A stretch of DNA of 8,810 nucleotides from Acetobacteraceae bacterium (lineage in GTDB: Bacteria; Pseudomonadota; Alphaproteobacteria; Acetobacterales; Acetobacteraceae). How positions within the stretch are numbered: position 1 is the first letter of the stretch; the number at the start of each line of letters is the position of its first letter. Shown here piece by piece: positions 1 through 5,544 of this stretch. The notes under the pieces are model-generated. The model was not told where the DNA came from. It did no database searches and saw nothing but the letters and a program-made list of their open reading frames with translations. The stretch spans positions 1-8,810 of the forward strand of contig JADYYZ010000139.1 of the NCBI GenBank assembly GCA_020853405.1, in the 5' to 3' direction. A program made the translations under genes and the position numbers.

Positions 1-300
1 GCCAAGGCAGGCGGCATCTATGCCGCATTCGATGCCCTGCTTTCGGCCGACGAGGCAGGCGTGCGCAAGCCGGCGGCCGCCGCCTATGCGCTGCTGACCG
101 AGCGCTTTGCCACGGCACCGGCAAGCGTGCTGTTCGTCTCCGCCAATGCCTGGGACGTTGCCGGTGCGGCGCGCGCGGGCCTTGCCGCGGTCTGGCTGAA
201 CCGGGCGGGAGCACCGCCCGAATATGCCTGGGCGCTGCCGCGCGCGACAATCGGAAGCCTTGCCGAGCTGCCGGGCCTGCTGCCGGCGAGCGCGGCCTGA
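1..300 (+). CDS. (S)-2-haloacid dehalogenase, type II (HAD superfamily), C-terminal part
   Basis: The gene runs in from the left edge, so only its last 99 codons are present, ending in TGA at 298-300. The fragment carries the second half of a HAD-fold hydrolase. Lys23-Pro24 (window numbering) matches the motif III lysine. Ser47, Asn49 and Asp52 in the stretch SANAWD match the Ser/Asn/Asp of the SSNGWD motif of L-2-haloacid dehalogenases. The Lys-to-Ser distance of 24 residues and the S-x-N-x-x-D spacing are both as in that family. Family members hydrolyse short L-2-haloacids to D-2-hydroxyacids in the cytoplasm using an N-terminal aspartate nucleophile, which lies outside the window. The C-terminus after WLNR is the usual short HAD tail. 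Substrate cannot be told from this fragment. The next gene starts 7 bases downstream, so the two are probably co-transcribed. Confidence 0.8.
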   Translation, partial: AKAGGIYAAFDALLSADEAGVRKPAAAAYALLTERFATAPASVLFVSANAWDVAGAARAGLAAVWLNRAGAPPEYAWALPRATIGSLAELPGLLPASAA

Positions 301-307
301 ACACGGC

Positions 308-1138
308 ATGCTGGCGCGCGAGGTTTCGGCGCGCGACGGGCTGCTGCTCGCGATCGACGAGTATCAAGGCGATCCCGGCCGCCTGCCGGTGCTGTGCCTT
401 TCCGGGCTGCTGCGCAACGGCGCCGACTTCGCCGAGCTGGCGGGGCGCATCGCGCCGCAACGGCGCGTGCTCGCGCCGCACTGGCGCGGCCGCGGGCGGT
501 CGGGGCGGACGCGTGACTGGCGGAGCTACGCCGCGCCGTTCCTGCTTGCCGAGCTGCTGGACATGCTGGCCGCGCTCAACGTGCCGCGCGCGCACGTGAT
601 CGGCACCTCGCTCGGCGGCCTGATCGGGCTCGGGCTTGCCACGGTGCGACCCAACGCCATCGCCTCGCTGGTGCTGAACGACATCGGGCCGGCGCTCGCG
701 GCCAGCGGCCTCGAATCCGTGCGCCGCGCCACGCTGCACACGCCGCCACAGCCCGACCTTGCCGCCGCCGCGGCGTATTTGCGGGCGCGGCTGCCGAGCC
801 TCTCCCTGCGCACCGAGGACGAGTGGCAGCGTTTCGCGCGGGCGACCTTCCGCGAACAGGGCGGACGATGGGTTCCCGACTGGGATCCGGCGATCGCGCG
901 CACGCTTGATCAGCCGCTCCCCGACCTCTGGCCGCTGTGGCAGGGTGCGGCGCGCCTGCCACTGCTGCTGGTGCATGGCGGCGCGAGCGACATCCTTGCC
1001 CCGGCGACGGTCGCGCGGATGCGCACGACCCGGCCCGACATGGCGGTGACGACGCTGGCCGGGGTCGGCCACGCGCCCACACTGTCGGAGCCGGCAGCCG
1101 CCAGCGCGCTCGATACGTTCCTGGAGGGAATGCCATGA
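308..1138 (+). CDS. alpha/beta fold hydrolase
   Basis: This is a 276-residue cytoplasmic protein with no signal peptide or membrane segment. It has the layout of the alpha/beta hydrolase superfamily. An oxyanion-loop region lies near residues 30-36 (CLSGLLR, with Ser-Gly where His-Gly is commoner). The nucleophile elbow is GTSLGG with Ser101, the acid is probably Asp228 (GGASDIL) and the base is His255 (GVGHAP). A helical cap lies between roughly residues 125 and 205. Substrate is not predictable; esterase, lactonase or C-C hydrolase activity would all fit. The ATG at 308 was chosen because it follows the previous stop by 7 bases. Longer in-frame starts such as 224 would overlap the dehalogenase for no reason. 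The upstream ribosome site is weak, so translation may be coupled to the gene before. Its stop overlaps the next start (ATGA at 1135-1138). Confidence 0.85.
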   Translation: MLAREVSARDGLLLAIDEYQGDPGRLPVLCLSGLLRNGADFAELAGRIAPQRRVLAPHWRGRGRSGRTRDWRSYAAPFLLAELLDMLAALNVPRAHVIGTSLGGLIGLGLATVRPNAIASLVLNDIGPALAASGLESVRRATLHTPPQPDLAAAAAYLRARLPSLSLRTEDEWQRFARATFREQGGRWVPDWDPAIARTLDQPLPDLWPLWQGAARLPLLLVHGGASDILAPATVARMRTTRPDMAVTTLAGVGHAPTLSEPAAASALDTFLEGMP

Positions 1139-1644
1139 CCCCTGCCATGCTGGCCGAGGCCACGGTGCTGCTCGCTGAGTTCCGCGCTGCGCGGCTGATG
1201 CTTGCCACCGCTGAAAGCTGCACCGGCGGCCTGATCGCGGCGACGCTGACCGCGATCGCCGGGTCGTCGGACGTTGTCGAGCGCGGCTTCGTCACCTACT
1301 CGAACACGGCCAAGTGCGAGCTGCTGGGCGTGCCGGATGCGCTGCTGGCAATGCATGGCGCGGTCAGCGAGGAGGTCGCGCGCGCGATGGCGCTGGGGGC
1401 GCTTGCGCGCAGCAAGGCCGACATCGCGCTCTCCGTCACCGGTGTTGCCGGGCCCGGCGGCGGGTCGGCCGCCAAGCCGGTCGGCCTGGTGTTCCTGGGC
1501 TGCGCCCGGCGCGGGCGCGAACCCTTGGTGGCGCGGCACGTGTTCGCGGGAGACCGCGCCGCGGTGCGCGAGGCGAGTGTTGCTGGAGCCTTCGCGATGG
1601 CGCGCGCGGCGCTGGCCTCATCGGCCGGATGCCTGACCCGATGA
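1135..1644 (+). CDS. pncC: CinA C-terminal domain protein, nicotinamide-nucleotide amidohydrolase (PncC type)
   Basis: The 169-residue protein is a stand-alone CinA C-terminal domain without the N-terminal MoaB-like domain of long CinA. The family deamidates nicotinamide mononucleotide (NMN) to nicotinate mononucleotide plus ammonia, returning NMN (for example from NAD+-dependent DNA ligase) to NAD synthesis. Hallmark motifs in order are AESCTGG (26-32), GSSDVVERGFVTYSN (43-57), GAVSEEVA (75-82), VTGVAGPGGG (101-110) and KPVGLV (114-119). The length equals that of single-domain PncC/YgaD proteins. The start overlaps the preceding stop (ATGA), with GGAGGG at 1123-1128 about 6 bases upstream, so translation is well supported. 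The NAD synthetase gene follows after 130 bases, which fits a shared pathway, although the gap and repeat may separate them transcriptionally. Family assignment is firm; the enzymatic activity is inferred from the family. Confidence 0.9.
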   Translation: MTPAMLAEATVLLAEFRAARLMLATAESCTGGLIAATLTAIAGSSDVVERGFVTYSNTAKCELLGVPDALLAMHGAVSEEVARAMALGALARSKADIALSVTGVAGPGGGSAAKPVGLVFLGCARRGREPLVARHVFAGDRAAVREASVAGAFAMARAALASSAGCLTR

Positions 1645-1726
1645 TGGCGGGTTCCGCCTCGCCCCCGGTGCCCATCCGCGGCGGCCTCGCCGAAGACGTG
1701 AATCACACGCTCAAACAAGGCGTTGC

Positions 1727-1763
1727 AGAGCATGACCGCTTCAACCCGAAGCGATCATGCTCT
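1727..1763. repeat. palindromic intergenic repeat (REP-like stem-loop)
   Basis: The left arm AGAGCATGACCGCTTC (1727-1742) and right arm GAAGCGATCATGCTCT (1748-1763) form a 16-bp stem around the 5-base loop AACCC. The only mismatch is C1736/A1754, which becomes a G.U wobble when the other strand is transcribed, so the structure is slightly better on the - strand. AGAGCATGATC-type palindromes are, from memory, dispersed in many alphaproteobacterial genomes; only this copy can be seen here. It ends 11 bases before the nadE start and could act as a weak terminator after pncC or as a 5'-leader hairpin of nadE. There is no T-run. The rest of the 1645-1774 gap shows no further gene. Confidence 0.75.
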
Positions 1764-1774
1764 AGGTTGGAGCG

Positions 1775-3439
1775 ATGGCTGACCGGCTCAGAATCCTGCT
1801 CGCACAGATCAACCCGCATGTCGGCCAGGTGGAGAACAACCTGGCGGGCATCCTGGCCGCCCGCGCCGAGGCGGCACGCCAGGGCGCCGACCTCGTGGCG
1901 ACGCCGGAACTCTCGATCTGCGGCTACCCGGCCGAGGACCTGCTGTCGAAGCGCGCCTTCGTCGATGCCTGCCGCGACGCGGTCGGGCGGCTTGCCGAGG
2001 CGACCGCGGATGGCGGGCCGGCGCTGATCGTCGGCAGCCCCTGGGCCGAGGACGACAGCCTGTACAACGCCGCGCTGCTGCTCGATGGCGGGCAGCTCGT
2101 GGCGAAGCGCTTCAAGCACGAATTGCCCAATTACGGCGTGTTCGACGAGAAGCGCCATTTCGCCCCCGGCCCCTCGCCCGGCCCCGTGCCGTTCCGCGGC
2201 TTCCGAATCGGCCTGATGATCTGCGAGGATTTCTGGTTCCCCGCGGTGGCCGAGACATTGTCGGAAAGCGGCGCCGAACTCCTGCTGTCGATCAACGCCA
2301 GCCCCTTCGAGGTGGACAAGCAGGATTTGCGCGAGGCCATCGCGGTCGCGCGGGTGGTGGAAACCGGCCTCCCGTTCGTGTTCCTGAACCAGGTCTCGGG
2401 GCAGGACGAGCTGGTGTTCGAGGGCGCCAGTTTCATACTGAACGCCGATCGGAGTCCGGCCCTGCGGATGGCAGGCTTCGCACCCGACCTCAGGATCACC
2501 GAGTGGCAGCGCAACGGCGCCGCGATGGAGTGCACCGCGCATCCGATCGGCCCCGAGATGCCGCGGCTGGAAAAGATCTACCGCGCGATGATGCTGGGCC
2601 TGGCCGATTACGTGAACAAGAACGGTTTTCCTGGCGTGCTGCTGGGCCTGTCCGGCGGCATCGACAGCGCGCTTTCCGCTGCCGTGGCGGTCGATGCGCT
2701 TGGCGCCGATCGTGTGCGCGCGGTGATGCTGCCGAGCCCCTTCACGGCTGAGATCAGCCTCGCCGATGCGGCGTCGATCGCGGCGGCGCTCGGCATCCGC
2801 TGCGACACGATCTCGATCGAGCCGGCAATGGCGGCGTTCGATGCCATGCTGAAGCCGGTGTTCGGCAACCGTGCTGCCGACATCACCGAGGAGAACCTGC
2901 AGTCGCGGGCCAGGGGCGTGACCCTGATGGCAATGAGCAACAAGTTCGGCGACATGCTGCTGACCACCGGCAACAAGAGCGAGATGAGCGTCGGCTACGC
3001 GACGCTTTATGGCGACATGTGCGGCGGCTACTCGGTGCTGAAGGACATCTACAAGACCACCGTGTTCGATCTTTCGCGCTGGCGTAATGCGCATTTCCCC
3101 GCGGGCGCGCTGGGTCCCCGCGGCGCGGTGATGCCCGAGCGCGTGATCACCCGCCCGCCATCGGCCGAGCTCAGGGAGAACCAGACCGACCAGGATTCGC
3201 TGCCGCCCTACGAGGTGCTGGACGCGATCCTGGAATGCCTTGTCGAGGGCGAGAAGTCGGTGGACGAGCTGGCGGGCGACGGCTTTGACCGCGCGACCGT
3301 GCTGCGCGTGTGGAAACTGCTTGATCGCGCCGAGTACAAGCGCCGCCAGGCACCGCCCGGCGTGAAGATCACCGCCCGCGCCTTCGGCCGCGACCGGCGC
3401 TATCCGATCACCAACGGCTTCACCAGGCTGGCGAGGTAG
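1775..3439 (+). CDS. nadE: glutamine-dependent NAD(+) synthetase
   Basis: The 554-residue cytosolic enzyme catalyses the last step of NAD synthesis. It makes NAD+ from nicotinate adenine dinucleotide, ATP and glutamine-derived ammonia. The N-terminal nitrilase-like glutaminase domain (about 1-255) shows the Glu-Lys-Cys triad: Glu45 in TPELSICGYP, Lys114 in KRFKHELPNYG and Cys150 in MICEDFW. The C-terminal synthetase domain (about 265-554) has the ATP pyrophosphatase P-loop SGGIDSAL (293-300), the LTTGNKSE segment (396-403) and GDMCGGYSVLKDIYKT (413-428). Total length is normal for the two-domain bacterial form. The ATG at 1775 is preceded by AGG at 1764-1766 (8-base spacing) and GGAG at 1769-1772; no earlier start fits the family N-terminus. 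All key residues are present, so the gene looks intact. It converges on the S24 repressor gene with a 19-base gap and no clear terminator between them. Confidence 0.96.
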   Translation: MADRLRILLAQINPHVGQVENNLAGILAARAEAARQGADLVATPELSICGYPAEDLLSKRAFVDACRDAVGRLAEATADGGPALIVGSPWAEDDSLYNAALLLDGGQLVAKRFKHELPNYGVFDEKRHFAPGPSPGPVPFRGFRIGLMICEDFWFPAVAETLSESGAELLLSINASPFEVDKQDLREAIAVARVVETGLPFVFLNQVSGQDELVFEGASFILNADRSPALRMAGFAPDLRITEWQRNGAAMECTAHPIGPEMPRLEKIYRAMMLGLADYVNKNGFPGVLLGLSGGIDSALSAAVAVDALGADRVRAVMLPSPFTAEISLADAASIAAALGIRCDTISIEPAMAAFDAMLKPVFGNRAADITEENLQSRARGVTLMAMSNKFGDMLLTTGNKSEMSVGYATLYGDMCGGYSVLKDIYKTTVFDLSRWRNAHFPAGALGPRGAVMPERVITRPPSAELRENQTDQDSLPPYEVLDAILECLVEGEKSVDELAGDGFDRATVLRVWKLLDRAEYKRRQAPPGVKITARAFGRDRRYPITNGFTRLAR

Positions 3440-3458
3440 CGCCGCCTGCCTTTGCCTA

Positions 3459-4124
3459 CTACTGGCTGGCCCAGACGATGCGGTGCATCCAGCCGACCTC
3501 GCCGACATCGACGCTGCGCACCGGGTGCGCGGGATTGAGGCTTGCGAGCTCGACCCGTCGCGCGGTCTGGCGTGCCAGTTCCTTGGCCATCACCTCGCCC
3601 GACGCGAGCCGCACGACCACCCGGTCGCCGCGCCGCACCGGCGCCGCCGGCGAGGCGATCACTACATCGCCGTCGCGATAGACCGGCTCCATCGAATCGC
3701 CGGTGATCTCGACCGCATAGGCGTTGGGATCGGGGATTTCGGGCAGCGCGATCTCGTCCCAGCTGCCGCCCACCGGATAGCCGGCATCGTCGAAATAGCC
3801 GGCCGCGCCGGCCTGCGCGAACCCGATCAGCGGGATTCGCCGGCTTGGGGTCGAGGCCGGGGCACGTGCCGGTTCGCGCGCCTGGCCGGTGACCAGGGCG
3901 GTGAAGCTTTCCATGCTGGTTCCCGTCGCGCCCAGAATCTTGGCGATGCTCTCGGTCGAGGGCCAGCGCGGCTTGGCGCCGCCGCCGGGCAGCGACGCCG
4001 CCCGCTTGGAGCGGTTGAAGGTGGTCGCATCGAGCCCCGCCCGCTTGGCAAGCCCCGATGCCGACAGGCCGTTTTCCGCGGCCAGCGCGTCGATCGCGCG
4101 CCAGATGTCCTCGTGGCGGATCAT
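3459..4124 (-). CDS. LexA/CI-like repressor: helix-turn-helix plus S24 peptidase domain
   Basis: The 221-residue protein joins an N-terminal XRE-like helix-turn-helix domain (about residues 5-75, with GLSASGLAKRAGLDATTFNRSKR at 19-41) to a C-terminal S24 self-cleaving domain (about 97-221). The catalytic dyad is Ser144 in TGDSMEP and Lys181 in VMAKEL. Their 37-residue spacing equals that of LexA (Ser119/Lys156). A cleavage-type Ala-Gly bond lies at 105-106 (FAQAG), about 39 residues before the serine. Such proteins repress target promoters and lose activity by RecA-stimulated autocleavage after DNA damage. The frame is open up to 4196, but the ATG at 4124 was chosen because MIRHEDIWRAID is the usual family N-terminus and GAGGGGAGAA lies about 8 bases upstream. 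It is divergent from the 4314 gene, as a phage repressor would be. Similar regulators also occur, as I recall, as ordinary chromosomal genes in alphaproteobacteria, so phage ownership is inferred. Confidence 0.88.
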   Translation of the reverse strand: MIRHEDIWRAIDALAAENGLSASGLAKRAGLDATTFNRSKRAASLPGGGAKPRWPSTESIAKILGATGTSMESFTALVTGQAREPARAPASTPSRRIPLIGFAQAGAAGYFDDAGYPVGGSWDEIALPEIPDPNAYAVEITGDSMEPVYRDGDVVIASPAAPVRRGDRVVVRLASGEVMAKELARQTARRVELASLNPAHPVRSVDVGEVGWMHRIVWASQ

Positions 4125-4313
4125 TCCCGAAATTCTCCCCTCACAGCGGCCGTGCGCCACCCCCCGAGGACGGCGCGACAGATTCCCGGGGAGCATTATC
4201 CTAGGAATGCTAAGGAAAAGCAGTAGGAGGAAAAATCTAATACGTCCGGATATGGCGGAACATTGATAAGATTATGGTCCTTACCGCCACCGCCCGCCGC
4301 AAGGACCGCTGCC
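4125..4313. promoter_or_regulatory. divergent control region with AT-rich island and TAGGAA-type motifs
   Basis: This 189-base stretch separates the S24 repressor gene from the 4314 gene. Bases about 4195-4276 are strikingly AT-rich against the surrounding GC-rich DNA, as expected for promoters. The motif AGGAA recurs at 4203-4207 (as TAGGAA from 4202) and 4213-4217, with a variant, TAGGAGGAA, at 4224-4232. The first lies in the perfect palindrome TCCTAGGA (4199-4206). On the - strand GATAAT (4198-4193) is a possible -10 for the repressor gene. On the + strand TCTAAT (4236-4241) is a possible -10 for the 4314 gene. Neither has a convincing -35, so the exact promoters are not called. TAGGAGGAAA looks like a ribosome site, but the only nearby ATG (4252) opens a 4-codon frame. 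Confidence 0.5.
4276..4307 (+). promoter_or_regulatory. inverted repeat covering the ribosome binding site of the 4314 gene
   Basis: GGTCCTT (4276-4282) is the exact reverse complement of AAGGACC (4301-4307), with an 18-base loop between. The right arm contains AAGGA (4301-4305), the Shine-Dalgarno sequence 8 bases before the ATG at 4314. If the hairpin forms in the mRNA, it would mask ribosome access. Pairing is only 7 bp with a G.U extension, so its stability and relevance are uncertain. Confidence 0.4.
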
Positions 4314-4724
4314 ATGCCCTCACTTCCCGTTTCGCGTGCGCCCGTGCTGCGCGACCACAACCAGGTGCGCCCCTTCGCCAATGCCGAGGAGGCGTGGTTC
4401 TGGACCGTGGCGGCGCTGAATGCACGCAGCGCCGGCGCGCGCATCGTCGCCGGCCTCGGCATCGCCCGGCCCTGCGAGCCGGACGATGTCGTGCGTTGCC
4501 TCGACCGGCTCTATCGCCAGCGGCGGATCGACCTCGCGCATGTGAAGGTGCTGAAGGAGTTCGGTGACCGCGGCGTGCCGCCCGACCCGCGCCATCGCGG
4601 CGACCGCGCCGCGCTCAGGCTGTGGCGCGAGGCGCTGGGAAGACTGGAATGGCCGCTTGCGGCCAAGGGAATCGTTGCCGGCGCCGCCGAGGCCGCCGAC
4701 CAGGCGCCGGGGCAGGCAGCATGA
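4314..4724 (+). CDS. conserved-looking protein of unknown function, first gene right of the repressor
   Basis: This 136-residue soluble protein shows no signal peptide, membrane segment or catalytic motif. It reads as three parts: an N-terminus with LRDHNQVRPFANAEEAWFWT (12-31), a central basic helical stretch (EPDDVVRCLDRLYRQRRIDL, 55-74, continuing to about 84), and a C-terminal helix pair ending in WPLAAKGIV (113-121). An Ala-rich tail follows. The central part could be a small DNA-binding or HTH-like fold, but no standard HTH pattern is clear. By position, just right of the repressor and upstream of phage head genes, it might be a phage regulatory or packaging accessory protein (for example terminase small-subunit-like); that is a guess. 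The ATG at 4314 was chosen for AAGGA 8 bases upstream; the frame is also open from TTG 4263, which lacks a ribosome site. The stop overlaps the next start (ATGA, 4721-4724), so the two genes are probably translationally coupled. Confidence 0.75.
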   Translation: MPSLPVSRAPVLRDHNQVRPFANAEEAWFWTVAALNARSAGARIVAGLGIARPCEPDDVVRCLDRLYRQRRIDLAHVKVLKEFGDRGVPPDPRHRGDRAALRLWREALGRLEWPLAAKGIVAGAAEAADQAPGQAA

Positions 4725-5182
4725 GCACCGCGGGACGCCCACCGCGCGACCAGGAATGCTGGGTCGTGTTCGCCGACGCGCCGGCGACGGTGCTCGGCAG
4801 GATGCCGTGGCTCCGCCTGTTCCGCCCGGGTTTTCGCCACTGCTTCGTCGCGCTTCGCGACTCCTGCGGCTGGCTTGCGATCGACCCGCTTTCCCGCCGG
4901 CTGGTGGTCGCGCGCCTGGCCGAGGACCCGCTGGTCGATGCCGCCGCCCTTCTGCGGCAGCGGGGCATGACCGTGCTCGGGCCATTCCGCCCGGCGCCGC
5001 CGCGTGCCACCTGGCTGCCGCCTCTGGCACCTTTCACCTGCGTGACGCTCTGCCTGCGCATGCTGGGCCTGCGGCCCGGCCTGACCCTCACCCCGTCGCA
5101 ATTGTGCCGGCGGCTACACGTGATCGTGGAGCAGGATAGGAAAAAACACTTGCAGCGTGTGAAAATTAGGAATACACACTAA
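4721..5182 (+). CDS. unknown protein, possible permuted papain-like thiol hydrolase
   Basis: The 153-residue protein begins in the ATGA overlap with the previous gene. It has no signal peptide. The middle reads as a compact alpha/beta domain: PGFRHCFVAL (36-45) as a strand with His40-Cys41, WLAIDPLS (51-58) with Asp55, and APFTCVTLCLRMLGL (103-117) with Cys107 at the start of a predicted helix. His on an early strand, an acidic residue, then Cys at a later helix start is the order in circularly permuted NlpC/P60-type (LRAT/YiiX-like) thiol hydrolases. I infer such a fold only from this pattern; it may be coincidental. The last 16 residues or so (DRKKHLQRVKIRNTH) are strongly basic and encoded by an AT-rich patch, so the tail may be shaped by an overlapping control site. 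The role is unknown. Its position between repressor and head genes suggests a phage accessory, peptidoglycan-related or maturation function. Confidence 0.7.
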   Translation: MSTAGRPPRDQECWVVFADAPATVLGRMPWLRLFRPGFRHCFVALRDSCGWLAIDPLSRRLVVARLAEDPLVDAAALLRQRGMTVLGPFRPAPPRATWLPPLAPFTCVTLCLRMLGLRPGLTLTPSQLCRRLHVIVEQDRKKHLQRVKIRNTH

Positions 5183-5183
5183 T
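5133..5183. promoter_or_regulatory. AT-rich island at the 3' end of the 4721 gene, possible promoter/operator
   Basis: About 50 bases of low GC content cover the final codons of the 4721 gene. Two direct copies of TAGGAA followed by ACAC (TAGGAA starting at 5137 and 5167) are 30 bp apart, close to three helical turns. TAGGAA also occurs in the repressor promoter region (4202), so this may be a second operator for the S24 protein. TTGCAG (5150-5155), 17 bases, then TACACA (5173-5178) is a weak promoter-like pair pointing at the head genes, though the terminator-like hairpin lies between it and them. Confidence 0.35.
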
Positions 5184-5235
5184 CCGTCGCCGGGATTTCT
5201 GTGCCCGCGGCGATCTCCTCCCTGTCCCTCACCTG

Positions 5236-5280
5236 CGCGGAGGAGGCGGATTGAAGTCCGCCTCCTCCGCGTCTCTTTCT
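5236..5280 (+). terminator. strong intrinsic-terminator-like hairpin before the head module
   Basis: CGCGGAGGAGGCGGA (5236-5250) and TCCGCCTCCTCCGCG (5257-5271) form a perfect 15-bp stem with loop TTGAAG. TCTCTTTCT follows, a pyrimidine tail with broken T content. It lies 54 bases after the stop of the 4721 gene and 54 bases before the next start. It would end the short two-gene unit or attenuate read-through into the head genes. CTCCTCC at 5215-5221 could compete for the GGAGGAGG arm, so a switchable attenuator is possible. A weaker hairpin, TCGCCG (5187-5192) with CGGCGA (5208-5213), lies just upstream. Confidence 0.65.
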
Positions 5281-5325
5281 GCCTGACCCCCTCATCCTCC
5301 CGCTTCGCCCCGACAGGAGATGCCG

Positions 5326-5544
5326 ATGGGTGGCCTTCTGCGCGCCCCGAAAATGCCGACCGTTACCGTTGCCGCGCCACCGGCACCCGCTCCTGCGCCG
5401 GTTGCGGCACCCGCCGCGCCGGCCGAGGATGGTGATGCCGCGCGCCGCCGTCGCGGCCTTGCCGGCACCATCGCCACCTCCGACCGCGGCCTCGTCGATG
5501 ACGGCCGCATCGTCCCCTCCCGCAAGATGCTGCTTGGCGAATGA
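5326..5544 (+). CDS. small Pro/Ala-rich phage protein preceding the portal gene
   Basis: The 72-residue protein starts MGGLLRAPK, continues with a flexible Pro/Ala-rich linker (about 15-33) and an Arg cluster (40-43, RRRR), and ends in GLAGTIATSDRG...RKMLLGE. Short proteins of this design (MGGLF-like start, low-complexity middle, G-x-T-I-x-T-S-x-x-G and K-x-L-L-G tail) occur, as I recall, beside portal genes of podovirus-like phages. Their function is not known to me; a small virion or connector-associated component is possible. The ATG at 5326 was preferred over 5320 because AGGAG (5315-5319) lies 6 bases from it but directly abuts 5320. The stop overlaps the portal start (ATGA, 5541-5544), indicating coupled translation. 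Confidence 0.75.
   Translation: MGGLLRAPKMPTVTVAAPPAPAPAPVAAPAAPAEDGDAARRRRGLAGTIATSDRGLVDDGRIVPSRKMLLGE

Noticed and set aside
224..307. N-terminal extension of the alpha/beta hydrolase
   Set aside because: The extension would overlap the dehalogenase reading frame, and its translation is Arg/Cys-rich and unlike the family. The ATG at 308 fits better.
1641..2027. + strand frame starting in the ATGA after pncC and running into nadE
   Set aside because: It overlaps nadE by about 250 bases in another frame, runs through the palindromic repeat, and is Arg/Ser-rich without a recognisable domain.
1703..3508. 601-codon open frame on the - strand opposite nadE
   Set aside because: It is antisense to an intact, clearly recognised nadE. 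Its composition (His/Arg/Gln-rich) is typical of GC-rich antisense frames, and no domain is recognisable.
4125..4196. 24-residue N-terminal extension of the S24 repressor
   Set aside because: The family N-terminus starts at MIRHEDIWRAID, and a good ribosome site lies directly upstream of 4124.
4252..4266. Start codon after the TAGGAGGAAA ribosome-site-like sequence
   Set aside because: The ATG at 4252 encodes only four residues before TGA and is about 20 bases from the site. A leader peptide cannot be supported.
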